A stretch of 64,000 nucleotides of DNA from Oceanobacillus profundus (GCF_003515705.1 NZ_QWEH01000017.1:45488-109487); one strand, 5' to 3'; shown: positions 48,749 through 58,613, counted from the first letter of the stretch. Notes: generated by a model not told the origin, from the letters alone. Numbers and translations: made by a program.

Positions 48749-48826
48749 GTAATGTTTGTGATTTTGAGTGTAGCCATTCAATGGATCTGTTTTTTAATCT
48801 CCCAACCACCGTAAATTATATTTATT

Positions 48827-49462
48827 TTACCGATATCCATTAAAATTGACGAAATCTCCTACTGGTCTACGATAGCCCCGTGGACGCACCTTATCAACAC
48901 TTTTACCAATCGTGATCATCATCATTGGTTGGAGATAATTTGGAATATTGAACGCTTCTCTTAATTGGTCTACATGATGGACATGCATTGGACAAGTATC
49001 AAATCCATAATGCTTGGCATTTAGCATGAATAACATTGCATTAATACCAACATTTCGCGCCAATTCTATATCTAGAGCATTTGAATTTCCCTTTAATCCA
49101 TCACTATATTTCTTTATTGCGTCCATTGTCATATCATAATCAATTTCATTCATCATCTTTAGCATTTTCATCGGCTTATAGATCTCTTCAACCTCGGACA
49201 TTTCAATGCTCTTTTTATTTCCCATTACAATAATAACGGCACTAGCTGTATGTATTTTATATTGGTTATAACTTAACTCTTTTACTCTTTCCTTTTTGTT
49301 TTCATCCGTTATTACTAAATAATCCGTAAACTGTAAATTATAAGCACTTGGTGCGAGTTTTGTTAATTCAAATATTTTATGAAAATCATCTTCAGTCATT
49401 TTTTCATTTTCCATAAAATTAACTGCTGAATGTCGAGTGGTTACTAACTCTTCGTAATTCAT
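48827..49462 (-). CDS. nitroreductase-family FMN enzyme (MhqN-like)
   Basis: The 211-residue protein has the FMN pattern TRHSAVNF, LAPSAYNLQ, GINAMLFMLNAKHYGFDTCP and a C-terminal RPRGYRRP. The family reduces nitro groups and quinones with NAD(P)H. Next to an MhqO-like gene it may complete a quinone-stress set. Its AGGAGGG ribosome site is clear. A dyad covers its promoter. Confidence 0.82.
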   Translation of the reverse strand: MNYEELVTTRHSAVNFMENEKMTEDDFHKIFELTKLAPSAYNLQFTDYLVITDENKKERVKELSYNQYKIHTASAVIIVMGNKKSIEMSEVEEIYKPMKMLKMMNEIDYDMTMDAIKKYSDGLKGNSNALDIELARNVGINAMLFMLNAKHYGFDTCPMHVHHVDQLREAFNIPNYLQPMMMITIGKSVDKVRPRGYRRPVGDFVNFNGYR

Positions 49463-49487
49463 TCTGATTCCCTCCTGAAATATAAAA

Positions 49488-49532
49488 ATAGTTCTTTTTA
49501 CCTAACTATAACTTGGATGATAAATATTTCAA
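49488..49532 (-). promoter_or_regulatory. nitroreductase promoter with ATAGTT dyad
   Basis: On the minus strand, TTGAAA (49532-49527), 16 bases, then TATAGT (49510-49505). The inverted repeat ATAGTT-N10-AACTAT (49488-49509) overlaps the -10 element, so it may be an operator. The rest of 49533-49745 shows nothing. Confidence 0.45.
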
Positions 49533-49745
49533 CTTAAATGCTTGGAAAACGAAATAGATAATCTCCAGATTTTCGTGAGGTTAGAGGAACAAATTTGAAA
49601 CAGATGAGGAATTAAGACATTTTAGAAAAAAATTAACTTTTTAATTGATGGAGAATCTAATTCAGTAATTAAACAAACATTTGATCAGCTGAAAATATTT
49701 TGTCGGCTCTAATCCAATAAGAATGTTTTTGAATAGGTTAAGAAT

Positions 49746-50627
49746 TTAACGATTTCTTAACCATTTTTCATCCCTATATTTTTTAGGTGTTCGGTGAAAT
49801 GACTTCTTGAACTTATCAATAAAGTAACTAACACTATAAAACCCACATTCTATCGCAATTTCAGTAATAGTGCTCCTGGTCCCGATTAGAAGATCAATGC
49901 TGCGCTCTAATCGGTAATCAAGGATATACGTAAAGGGAGTTCGCCCAACATGTTTCTTAAATAATCTGTTCGTTTCAGACTTACTTAAATAGGCTATTTC
50001 AGCAAGTGTTTCTAATTTAATTTGTGTTCGGTAATGGGTATGAATGTATTCTAGAATATTTTTTACCCGTTGGTCGTAAATCGGATAACGATTGGATGAA
50101 TCAAGTACAATCTCATGAAGTAATTCCTTGATGCATGTTAGATATTGAATGGTTATGATTAATTCAAATGATTTTTCTTTTTTAACGTAACAATCATAGC
50201 TAGTTAAAATGGCCTGTATGATAAGGTTATGTCTGTCTTTTAAAGGGTTTAGTATTACATATGGTGTGCTCCCTTCCTGAATTATAGGAAGGATGTATTT
50301 CGTCTGAATGTGTTTATCGAATAATGTAATCCCGATATTCCAGCAAATAAATGCAGTATTCCATGTTTTTGCATGGATTTCATGAATAACCCCAGAATTG
50401 ATAAAAAATCCGGATCCTTCTGGTAAGTTTATTTTTCTTCCTAAAATATGAAGTTCTATCGTACCTTTTACCACGGCCACAAATTGTAACTCTTCATGCC
50501 AATGTAAGGGGATATATCCTAAGAGTCTCTCTGAAATAGTTGTGTATTCTAGGGAGTGTTGCCAACCTGGTTCTGTATAAGGAATGAGTTCTTCGTTCAG
50601 TGAATTTAAGATAATCTCTCTCTTCAT
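49746..50627 (-). CDS. AraC-family regulator with cupin sensor
   Basis: The 293-residue protein has an N-terminal cupin (about 20-100, IPLHWHEELQFVAVVKGTIE) and a C-terminal double helix-turn-helix (about 190-290, LAEIAYLSKSETNRLFKKHV; IAIECGFYSVSYFIDKFKK). It is divergent from an EamA exporter gene and probably controls it. Confidence 0.88.
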   Translation of the reverse strand: MKREIILNSLNEELIPYTEPGWQHSLEYTTISERLLGYIPLHWHEELQFVAVVKGTIELHILGRKINLPEGSGFFINSGVIHEIHAKTWNTAFICWNIGITLFDKHIQTKYILPIIQEGSTPYVILNPLKDRHNLIIQAILTSYDCYVKKEKSFELIITIQYLTCIKELLHEIVLDSSNRYPIYDQRVKNILEYIHTHYRTQIKLETLAEIAYLSKSETNRLFKKHVGRTPFTYILDYRLERSIDLLIGTRSTITEIAIECGFYSVSYFIDKFKKSFHRTPKKYRDEKWLRNR

Positions 50628-50689
50628 TGCATCACCTCAATATTTATATATTTTTTGACTCTATTTATATATAATTATACGGTTTACTT

Positions 50690-50708
50690 AGATATAGTAA
50701 TCATATCT
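50690..50708. promoter_or_regulatory. dyad in the araC/eamA intergenic region
   Basis: AGATAT-N7-ATATCT lies 20 bases before the EamA gene, between divergent genes. It is a candidate site for the AraC regulator, although AT-rich dyads arise easily by chance. Confidence 0.3.
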
Positions 50709-50727
50709 TAATATTATAGGTGATGTA

Positions 50728-51630
50728 ATGAAAAATACAAACAAACGTATAGTGGGCATTATTTTTGTTCTCATGGGTGCAAGTTTTTGGGGAATTGGTG
50801 GAACGGCAGCAAACTATTTATTTGAGACAGCTGATATCAGTGTAAATTGGTTTGTTTCAACAAGACTCGTTATTAGTGGGATATTATTATTAGGAATACA
50901 ATTACTTCTAACAGGTAGAAAAACAGTTTTTACAATATGGAAAAATCCCCAAAAAAGATTGTCTCTAATTATCTTTAGCTTGTTGGGGATGTTATTAGTT
51001 CAGTATTCTTACATGGCCTCCATTGCAGAAGGTAACGCTGCAGTAGCTACTTTATTACAGTATCTAGCTCCCATTTATATTATTATCTGGGTTATTTTTA
51101 GAGGGCATCAAAGGTTACATGTTTCAGATGTGATTGCGATTCTGTTAACGATTATCGGAACACTGCTTTTATTAACGAATGGTTCCTTTAAAGGATTATC
51201 AGTCCCAGGTATTGCTATCGTTTGGGGGATTATTTCTGGTTTATCATTAGCATTTTATACACTTTATGCCCGTAATCTGCTACGTTTTTATTCATCTGTA
51301 ACGGTTGTTGGGTGGGCTATGATTATTGCTGGGGTGTGTATGAATATCATTCATCCAATTTGGAGAGTTGAAACACAGGATTGGTCTGCAGCAACTATCG
51401 GCGTATTAGGCTTCTCTATTATATTTGGTACAACACTTGCCTTCTGGATGTTTATCAAAAGTCTAGAGTATCTAGAAGCGAAAGAAACAACATTACTGGG
51501 CACTGTTGAGCCGTTAACAGCAGTTGTTAGCAGCATCATTTGGTTAAGTATTCCGTTCGGACTTTGGCAAGTAATCGGAATGGCCTTGATATTAATTTTA
51601 ATTGTTTATCTATCGTTAGTGAAAAAGTAA
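50728..51630 (+). CDS. EamA/DMT-family transporter
   Basis: This 300-residue membrane protein has ten helices in two EamA repeats (GASFWGIGGTAANYLF; WGIISGLSLAFYTLYARNLL). Members export amino acids or metabolites. The divergent AraC gene probably regulates it. GGTGATG precedes its ATG. Confidence 0.85.
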   Translation: MKNTNKRIVGIIFVLMGASFWGIGGTAANYLFETADISVNWFVSTRLVISGILLLGIQLLLTGRKTVFTIWKNPQKRLSLIIFSLLGMLLVQYSYMASIAEGNAAVATLLQYLAPIYIIIWVIFRGHQRLHVSDVIAILLTIIGTLLLLTNGSFKGLSVPGIAIVWGIISGLSLAFYTLYARNLLRFYSSVTVVGWAMIIAGVCMNIIHPIWRVETQDWSAATIGVLGFSIIFGTTLAFWMFIKSLEYLEAKETTLLGTVEPLTAVVSSIIWLSIPFGLWQVIGMALILILIVYLSLVKK

Positions 51631-51650
51631 TAAAAGTGTCACAACAGATA

Positions 51651-51688
51651 AAAAAGGCTATCCCAATACTTACCTGGAATAGCCTTTC
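51651..51688. terminator. bidirectional terminator between eamA and chrA
   Basis: AAAAAGGCTATCCC pairs with TGGAATAGCCTTT between convergent genes. Confidence 0.8.
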
Positions 51689-51705
51689 CACGATCTCAAG
51701 AAATT

Positions 51706-52887
51706 TTAAAGGTACGATAAGAACAATCCACCGATTGCACCAGATAGCACAACTACCCATGGTGGAAGCTTCCAATAAACAAGCATACTGAATAATATTG
51801 CAGCCAGAGCAAAGTCGATTGGAGCATGAATAGCACTTGTCCAAATTGGGTTGTAAAGTGCAGCAATTAAAATACCTACAACAGAAGCATTTACCCCGAT
51901 TAATGCAGCTTTAATTTTCGGGTTGCGACGTAGTGCATCCCAAAATGGCAATGTACCTAATATAAGAAGGAATGCTGGTAAAAATATTGCAAATGTAGCA
52001 AACAAACCACCTTGCCAGCCATTTATTACTGCCCCAATGTATGCGGCGAACGTAAATAATGGACCGGGAACTGCCTGTGCTGCTCCATAACCTGCAAGGA
52101 ACTCCTGTTCATTTAGCCATCCAGCAGGAACAAATTCCTGTTCTAATAACGGTAATACAACATGTCCTCCACCAAAAACGAGAGAGCCCGAGCGGTAAAA
52201 ACTATCAAACAAAGCAATCCATTCTATTGACGTAATGTTGCGTAATATCGGAAGCAGGATGAGCAAGCCAAAAAATAGAGATAAACAAATATATCCGAAT
52301 CGACGGGAAATATGGAAATTACTAACCGCTTTTTCTTCCATGTTGGTTTGCTGCTTAAAAAGGAGAAAACCGACAACTGCTGCTAGAAGAATTGCGCCAA
52401 TCTGTGTGTAAGCTGTTTGCCATAGTAGTGTAACAACGAGCGTAAATAAAGCAATTGTTTTCCTTTTTAAGTCTGGTGTTAAGTTTTTAGCCATTCCTAA
52501 GACTGCATGAGCGACAACGACAACAGCAACAATCTTAAGTCCATTGATCCATCCAGCATCTTCAATTCCAAATGTATGAAGAAGGGAAGCAAAAATAATA
52601 AGTGCAATCACAGATGGTAATGTGAAGCCAAGAAACGATATAATGCCACCTATTACTCCTCCGCGCATGACTCCAATCCCAATTCCAACCTGACTGCTAG
52701 CAGGTCCAGGAAGAAATTGGCAAAGCGCAACTAAATCTGCATAGCTTTTCTCGTCCATCCATTTTCGCCTTCGAATATATTCTTCGTGAAAGTAGCCTAA
52801 ATGTGCAATAGGTCCACCGAATGAAGTTAAGCCAAGTCTAGTAGAGACGATTAAAATCTCAAACCATGTTTTAAGTTTATAATTCAT
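51706..52887 (-). CDS. chrA: chromate transporter ChrA (two-domain)
   Basis: This 393-residue membrane protein has two CHR halves: TSFGGPIAHLGYFHEEYI and CQFLPGPASSQVGIGIG in the first, LVFGGGHVVLPLLEQEFV and AVPGPLFTFAAYIGA in the second. It exports chromate with proton antiport. It follows the PadR gene by 18 bases in one operon. Confidence 0.9.
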   Translation of the reverse strand: MNYKLKTWFEILIVSTRLGLTSFGGPIAHLGYFHEEYIRRRKWMDEKSYADLVALCQFLPGPASSQVGIGIGVMRGGVIGGIISFLGFTLPSVIALIIFASLLHTFGIEDAGWINGLKIVAVVVVAHAVLGMAKNLTPDLKRKTIALFTLVVTLLWQTAYTQIGAILLAAVVGFLLFKQQTNMEEKAVSNFHISRRFGYICLSLFFGLLILLPILRNITSIEWIALFDSFYRSGSLVFGGGHVVLPLLEQEFVPAGWLNEQEFLAGYGAAQAVPGPLFTFAAYIGAVINGWQGGLFATFAIFLPAFLLILGTLPFWDALRRNPKIKAALIGVNASVVGILIAALYNPIWTSAIHAPIDFALAAILFSMLVYWKLPPWVVVLSGAIGGLFLSYL

Positions 52888-52905
52888 ATTTGAACTAGCC
52901 TCCTA

Positions 52906-53211
52906 TTATTTAATCTCTTTAAACAGCTCATAAGCCTTAGCCCGGGCTTGATCAAGAATTTCTTTTCCCTTGCTAGTAGCTGTATAATATTTTCTTATTT
53001 TTCCTTCTACATTTCGATTTTCTTTCGTCAAAAGCCCATCTGATTCCATACTGTGAAGAATTGGATATAATGTACCCGCACTAATCTCATAGCCATGTGA
53101 CTGTAGCTCTTCGTGCATCCAAGCTCCGTAAATCGGATGTTCCTTTGCGTGATGTAAGATATGTATTTGAATAAATCCTAAAAAGAGCTTTCGCAGTATC
53201 TTATCTTCCAA
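52906..53211 (-). CDS. PadR-family regulator of chrA
   Basis: The 101-residue PadR protein has the winged helix YGAWMHEELQSHGYEISAGT then LYPILHSMESDGLL and a short C-terminal helix (s-PadR type). The start is TTG 53211 with AAGGAG 9 bases upstream. It is the first gene of the chrA operon and probably represses it. Confidence 0.88.
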   Translation of the reverse strand: MEDKILRKLFLGFIQIHILHHAKEHPIYGAWMHEELQSHGYEISAGTLYPILHSMESDGLLTKENRNVEGKIRKYYTATSKGKEILDQARAKAYELFKEIK

Positions 53212-53239
53212 TTTTACTTACTCCTTCCTAATATTCTTT

Positions 53240-53260
53240 CAATATCGATTTCCGATATTG
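53240..53260. promoter_or_regulatory. putative PadR operator
   Basis: A perfect inverted repeat CAATATCG-N5-CGATATTG lies 28 bases before the padR start, with an extra half site CGATAT just upstream (53266-53271). TTGACA on the minus strand at about 53292-53287 fits a promoter that this site would block. Confidence 0.6.
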
Positions 53261-53271
53261 ATTTTCGATAT

Positions 53272-53653
53272 GTAAAAGATAACATGTGTCAATATCCAAT
53301 TCAATGTACATCATTGAAACTTAACAAACTTTACATTATCTATAAAATGGAGTTCATTAAACTTGATTTAAATTAGAAAATAAAATAGAGCTTATAGAAG
53401 AAATTTTGTTATAGTAAATATATAAATATGAAGGAAAGCGCATTCCAGAATGCATAACAAATTTACGTACATAGGAAGTAGTAGACAATATTCATCGTCA
53501 CTTAGGAAAAGCTAACATTATCAGTGTTCATGCATTGCCATAAAATAAAAGTAGAATGAGAATTGTATTTCTGATTTTGGGTTTGAAATGGATGGCTTAT
53601 ATTGATTTAATTTGCATTTCAAAGATATTTTTCCTTTATAAGGAGGGAATCAG
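53272..53653. other. intergenic stretch between divergent operons
   Basis: It is AT-rich. A small GCATTC-CA-GAATGC dyad lies near 53441-53454. No gene seen. AAGGAGGG at the end serves the next gene. Confidence 0.3.
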
Positions 53654-54592
53654 ATGGATAACATTAATAATATATTAAGAGCACACTATAATCTTGAAGT
53701 TCTTAATGTATCAAATCAACAAGGTGGTTGGGCATCCCTTGCTTATAAGGTGGATGATGGAAAGAGTAGTTACTTTTTAAAAGTATACGAAAAGAAAAGA
53801 GCGTCTACACCAAAATTAACAGCACTTATTGACCAATATATACCTATACTGATGTGGTTAAAGGAATATAGTAATTTAAAACATCATATCATTGTACCGA
53901 TTTTAACAAAGCAGAGTGCGTATACATGCGAAGATGAAAACAATATTTATATGCTGTACGACTATATCGAAGGGGATACAATTGGTAATCAAGATTTAAC
54001 AGATACCCAGATAAAGCAATTTTCACAGATTGTCTCAGAGCTTCACTTATATGCAGAGGATATTCCTATTAAAACAGATGCAATCAAAGAGGATTTTGAT
54101 GTAACTTTTTTAGAACAGTTACAAGGTACAGTGAACAATGGCAATAATTTTCCTATCGACATATGGCAATTAATTCGTTCCTACATGAAGCCATTACAAG
54201 AGATGATTATACGTGTTGAAGGACTTGCAAGGAAACTAAAAGCAGCTAATCTGAAAATGAGTCTGTGCCATACCGATTTACATTATTGGAATTTAATGCA
54301 ATCTGATCATTTAATATTAATCGATTGGGAGGGGCTAAAATTAGCCCCGGTCGAAGCGGATTTAATGTTTGTTGTGAATAAGGACTATTTCAATAAATTT
54401 ATTACGATTTATCGAAAAAATCATCCAAACTTCTCAATTGACTCGAACGTATTACAATTTTATCAAGAAAAAAGAAAGCTAGAGGATATTTGGGAGTTTA
54501 TCGAACAACTTTTATACGATAAGCAAGAAGAGCAAGAACGAGTTACGACAATAAATTACTTAGTAGATGAGTTGAAACGTATTGGTGAATGA
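53654..54592 (+). CDS. aminoglycoside phosphotransferase (APH)-family kinase 1
   Basis: The 312-residue protein is a kinase-like APH: N-lobe SLAYKVDDGKSSYFLKVYEK with the ATP-binding Lys, catalytic loop LCHTDLHYWNLM, and the metal motif LILIDWEG. It is close to the spectinomycin/choline-kinase type. The true substrate is uncertain; many members are not resistance enzymes. A second APH follows 155 bases later. Confidence 0.8.
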   Translation: MDNINNILRAHYNLEVLNVSNQQGGWASLAYKVDDGKSSYFLKVYEKKRASTPKLTALIDQYIPILMWLKEYSNLKHHIIVPILTKQSAYTCEDENNIYMLYDYIEGDTIGNQDLTDTQIKQFSQIVSELHLYAEDIPIKTDAIKEDFDVTFLEQLQGTVNNGNNFPIDIWQLIRSYMKPLQEMIIRVEGLARKLKAANLKMSLCHTDLHYWNLMQSDHLILIDWEGLKLAPVEADLMFVVNKDYFNKFITIYRKNHPNFSIDSNVLQFYQEKRKLEDIWEFIEQLLYDKQEEQERVTTINYLVDELKRIGE

Positions 54593-54747
54593 TTAAGCCA
54601 GAACCTATTTCTCCTGTCACGAAAGTGTCATCACAGTCGTTGTAAAAGGATAATAACTATTATTATAAAAAGGAATTACGATGATTGAAGAGAACTAATA
54701 TAAAGATGAGGTAATAATTCATCTTTATAATGTGAGGATGAGAAAAA

Positions 54748-55500
54748 GTGAGGTTAGATAATCCATTTGCTACCGGTAATACAGCAAAAATTTATATCAG
54801 TAATAATCGAGTAGTGAAATTGTTTAACGATGACTTGCCACAAAATGAAGCTATTTATGAAGCGAAAAAGCAAAAATATGCTTATTCGTGTGGAATTTTT
54901 GTCCCTAAAGTTTTAGATGTTACGAAAATTGATGGGAAACAAGCAATTATAATGGAGTATATAAAGGGAAAGACGTTAGGTGACCTTTTAATGGCAAACC
55001 TAGAACGAGCAGAGCACTACATTAAGATCTCTGTTGAGGTACAACAGAGAATACATGCCCATGCTGCAAATACACGACTTGAACAAATGTCTGATAAACT
55101 ATATCGTCAAATTAACGCAACGAGCTACCTAGATGGAAAGCAAAAGACGAGGTTAATACAGAAGTTAGATGCCATGACATTTGAAAAACGATTATGTCAT
55201 GGAGACTTTCATCCATTTAATTTGATTCTGAGCAATGAAGATGTGGCAATAATTGATTGGGTTGATTCTAGCGCAGGTGATGTTCGAGCAGATGTCTACC
55301 GTACGTATCTCTTGTTTTCACAGATTGCAACGGAATTAGCTGATCGATATATCCATTTATATTGTGAGAAAAGCGGTTTTTCAAGAGGAGAAATACTTCA
55401 ATGGGCTCCTATCATTGCGGGGGCACGTTTGTCTGAAAATGTATCTTCAGAAAGTGTTGAACGTCTAATAAAGATTGTAGACGAGTCAACTCTTATGTAA
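54748..55500 (+). CDS. aminoglycoside phosphotransferase (APH)-family kinase 2
   Basis: The 250-residue protein starts with GNTAKIYISNNRVVKLFN and has the catalytic loop LCHGDFHPFNLIL and the DFG-like IIDWVDSSAGD. GTG 54748 follows GAGGATGAG. It differs clearly from the first kinase, so they are not a recent duplication. The substrate is unknown. Confidence 0.8.
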   Translation: MRLDNPFATGNTAKIYISNNRVVKLFNDDLPQNEAIYEAKKQKYAYSCGIFVPKVLDVTKIDGKQAIIMEYIKGKTLGDLLMANLERAEHYIKISVEVQQRIHAHAANTRLEQMSDKLYRQINATSYLDGKQKTRLIQKLDAMTFEKRLCHGDFHPFNLILSNEDVAIIDWVDSSAGDVRADVYRTYLLFSQIATELADRYIHLYCEKSGFSRGEILQWAPIIAGARLSENVSSESVERLIKIVDESTLM

Positions 55501-55663
55501 TTACTACCTTAGAATCAAGGTGTTTTTCTGTAAACAGTTTATCATGTATTGAATTGCTAAGCAGGCTTTGTTTTGTTATGTTTTTCCTAACGTATAATTT
55601 CTGAAGAGACAGTCTAGTTTAAAGATAATTTTATAGGAAAATGATGATAAAAGGATGATAAAA

Positions 55664-56218
55664 ATGAAAAGAATACGTTTAAAAATGGAAAGAAAAAATC
55701 TATTAAATATTCCGGAATTTCCCCTTCCAGATGGGTATCAAATTCGGATGTTTAAAAAAGGTGATGAGCATAACTGGGCTAGAATTGAAGCGAGTGTGGA
55801 TGAATTTAAAGATGAAAAGGCTGCACTTGAACACTTTGCGAAAGAATTTGGTCCATACATAGATGAAATGGAAGAACGCTGTCTATTCGTTGAGAATAGT
55901 AATGGAGAAGCAATTGCAACAACAACAGCATGGTATGGAGATTTAAAAGGTGGTGGTGAGATTTTGGGCAGAATCCATTGGGTTGGTGTTGTTCCTGAAT
56001 ATCAAGGGAAGAAACTTTCGAAGCCTTTGCTTAGTGAAGCTTTGAAAGTTTTAGCGCAGCATCATGAAAGAGCATATCTTACATCGCAAACAACGAGTTA
56101 TCAGGCTGTTAATATGTATTTAAACTTCGGATTTGAGCCTTTCCTTACAGAACCTAGCTGCCACGAGGCTTGGGATTTGATGGAAAGCGTATTAGCACGG
56201 CAGATCGTAACTAAATAA
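55664..56218 (+). CDS. GNAT acetyltransferase
   Basis: The 184-residue protein has the acetyl-CoA motif WVGVVPEYQGKKLSKPLLSE and TTSYQAVNMYLNFGFEPF near the C-terminus. I start at ATG 55664; the ATG 9 bases earlier overlaps the AAAGGA site. It follows the two kinases, but no shared substrate is evident. Confidence 0.78.
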   Translation: MKRIRLKMERKNLLNIPEFPLPDGYQIRMFKKGDEHNWARIEASVDEFKDEKAALEHFAKEFGPYIDEMEERCLFVENSNGEAIATTTAWYGDLKGGGEILGRIHWVGVVPEYQGKKLSKPLLSEALKVLAQHHERAYLTSQTTSYQAVNMYLNFGFEPFLTEPSCHEAWDLMESVLARQIVTK

Positions 56219-56269
56219 ACGGTTTTATAAAAGACAATGATTTAAAAAAGTACCTAATGGAGGCGGAAT

Positions 56270-56926
56270 ATGATTAAAGCAGTAATCTTTGATTTCGACG
56301 GATTAATATTAGATACAGAGACAGCTTGGTTTCATTCATATAAGGAAGTTTTGCATGACCAATTTAAATTTGATTTACCGCTTGAAGTCTTTGTGAAATG
56401 TGTTGGTTCAAATGATACAGCATTATTTACATATTTGGAAAAAGAGATTGGTGATCAACTGGATCCAAATGCTATTCGTGAACACGCAGGGGTGTTACAT
56501 GCACAACTGGTTAAGGAAGCAAAGGCACGAGAAGGCGTGGAAGCCTATCTTGCGGATGCACACGAGGCAGGCCTGACAATTGCTTTAGCAACGAGTTCAA
56601 CTAAGAAGTGGGTGACTACCCATTTGACCAAGTTAGATTTGATTTCCTATTTTGATTATCTCATTACACAGGATATGGTGGAACATGTTAAGCCTGCGCC
56701 GGATTTGTTTTTGAAAACGTTAGAAGTACTTGATATTGAGCCGGATGAGGCAATCATTTTTGAAGATTCCTTAAACGGTTTAATAGCTGCATTGGAAGCG
56801 AAAGTACCAACGGTTATTATTCCGAATCCAGTTACAGAATCGTTACCATTTGAAAACTTTCATTTAAAGTTGAACTCAATGGCGGATATGACCTTACAGG
56901 AAATTATAGGGTCTTTAAATAAATAG
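56270..56926 (+). CDS. HAD-superfamily phosphatase (beta-phosphoglucomutase-like)
   Basis: The 218-residue HAD enzyme has DFDGLILDTE (nucleophile Asp8), ATSSTKKW, KPAPDLFLKTL and FEDSLNGL. It resembles Bacillus YhcW. Substrate may be a sugar phosphate. GGAGG sets its ATG. Confidence 0.87.
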   Translation: MIKAVIFDFDGLILDTETAWFHSYKEVLHDQFKFDLPLEVFVKCVGSNDTALFTYLEKEIGDQLDPNAIREHAGVLHAQLVKEAKAREGVEAYLADAHEAGLTIALATSSTKKWVTTHLTKLDLISYFDYLITQDMVEHVKPAPDLFLKTLEVLDIEPDEAIIFEDSLNGLIAALEAKVPTVIIPNPVTESLPFENFHLKLNSMADMTLQEIIGSLNK

Positions 56927-57083
56927 GTGCGGTAATTCGAGATAACAACCCTCCTTTGAAGCATGTGAAGGAATAGTGAGCGCTTCACAAAAAACCTATC
57001 TGTAAGTAATTTATGTTAAAGTTTGGGTTATTGAACGTGATAAAAGGATCTGAAAAAGTGGGAGAGGAAGGTCTGTATTTAAG

Positions 57084-57620
57084 ATGAACAAAAAAATTCT
57101 TGTGGCTATTGGATTTGCATTGGTAGTATTAGTAGGATATTTGTTTACAGTAAACGACAGTAACATGACACAGAAAGATAATGGATCGAAAGACATTAAG
57201 GATTTGGTGCATGATTACAGCATTGGCAGTGTAGAAGATCAGTCTGCTTCCATTACATCACATGAACTGATTGTGACGGATCAAGATGGAAGTCAGCAAA
57301 GCTATGCTTTACCGGAAGATGAGTTTTTTGTTTCCATCGCTCCTTATATGGAGCAAACCCATCCTTGTGCTATTCATAGCTTAACAGGCTGCCAAGGAGA
57401 ACTAGTAAATGAAGAATTTGATGTATACATTGAAGATCTAGAAGGTAATGTGATAGTAGATGAAAAAATCAAGTCCCATTCCAATGGATTTATTGACTTA
57501 TGGCTTCCTCGAGATAAAACGTATCGTATTACAATTGCAAATGATGGGAAAGAAGTGAAGTCAGAGATTTCTTCATTTGAAAATGATAATACGTGCATTA
57601 CAACGTTACAATTGGTTTGA
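57084..57620 (+). CDS. cueP: CueP-family copper-binding protein
   Basis: The 178-residue protein has an N-terminal membrane anchor (about 4-24) and an extracytoplasmic domain. The CueP cysteines are Cys95 and Cys103 (THPCAIHSLTGCQGEL) and Cys171 (NDNTCITTLQLV), numbered almost as in Salmonella CueP (96, 104, 172). FIDLWLPRDKTY is another family motif. It should bind copper outside the membrane. In Salmonella it supplies copper to superoxide dismutase. No lipobox is seen. Confidence 0.85.
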   Translation: MNKKILVAIGFALVVLVGYLFTVNDSNMTQKDNGSKDIKDLVHDYSIGSVEDQSASITSHELIVTDQDGSQQSYALPEDEFFVSIAPYMEQTHPCAIHSLTGCQGELVNEEFDVYIEDLEGNVIVDEKIKSHSNGFIDLWLPRDKTYRITIANDGKEVKSEISSFENDNTCITTLQLV

Positions 57621-57855
57621 AGTATGTGTGATTTGTCGATTAAATAAATGGACCTTTTCCTACAATTCGACGTCCCTGATTTCTCATGAATGCAATGAAA
57701 GCTTGAAAAAAGATTAAAGGCAGAAGTTCGGTCATTTATAAAGGAACTAAGTCTTACTAGACAAAGATAGAGGGAATTCATATCCAGGTGATTAGTATTT
57801 TCCAACCACTGTCACGAGTATGACTCTGTATTGGATTACTAGAAATTACTCAGTA

Positions 57856-57894
57856 AAAAAATAACAGCTTACCTATAAGGAAGCTGTTATTTTA
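57856..57894. terminator. terminator between cueP and the isochorismatase gene
   Basis: AAAATAACAGCTT pairs with AAGCTGTTATTTT, with A and T runs on both sides. Confidence 0.85.
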
Positions 57895-57899
57895 TGTGC

Positions 57900-58439
57900 T
57901 TATTTCAGCAACTTTAAAACATTTTTAAAATCCTTGCTCTCAGCTGTCTCCATTAATTCATATAATGCCATTTCCACACTTGATGTCAGGACTCCGGATG
58001 CTTGCATTTTGTGAAGCCCAATTTCTTTATTTAACTTCGTTCGTGATGATACTGCGTCTGCTACAACCTGCACCTCATATCCTAGGGATTTTATTCCTAA
58101 TGCTGTTTGATACACACAGATATGCGTTTCAATGCCAGCTATTAGAACCTGTTTTCGTTTCGTAGCAGTTAGTGCCTCCACAAATGCTTTGTTTTTGCAT
58201 GCATCAAAAGTAATTTTATGAATCGGTTTAACGTGTGTTAAGTATTTTGCTAATGCTTCATTTGTTTGTCCAAGACCTTGCGGATATTGCTCTAGCCATA
58301 CGATTGGAATTTGAAGAATGTTGAGCCCTTGAATGAGGACTTTTAAATTATCGATTAAGCTTTTGCTATCCTGTACAATGTTAGCCAGCTTCCCCTGTAC
58401 ATCCACTAATACAAAAACAGTACTTTCTTTATTGAGCAT
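57900..58439 (-). CDS. isochorismatase-family cysteine hydrolase
   Basis: The 179-residue enzyme has the catalytic Asp13 (FVLVDVQGKL), and Cys in AGIETHICVYQTA preceded by the cis-peptide region. It resembles YcaC-type amidohydrolases. The substrate is unknown. Confidence 0.83.
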   Translation of the reverse strand: MLNKESTVFVLVDVQGKLANIVQDSKSLIDNLKVLIQGLNILQIPIVWLEQYPQGLGQTNEALAKYLTHVKPIHKITFDACKNKAFVEALTATKRKQVLIAGIETHICVYQTALGIKSLGYEVQVVADAVSSRTKLNKEIGLHKMQASGVLTSSVEMALYELMETAESKDFKNVLKLLK

Positions 58440-58613
58440 CCTATCCCTCTTCTCAAAACGAGCATTTAATTTTCTGCTTACTAATTAAGTTCGTTATTTC
58501 TTCATTTAAACCTTCTTTTCACTCTATTATTGTGAAAAGATTAGGCGAACCATTAAAGCGCAAGTCTTCATCCTCCTGTCAAAAAACAGACATAAATAAT
58601 TTGGAAAAAGGTG

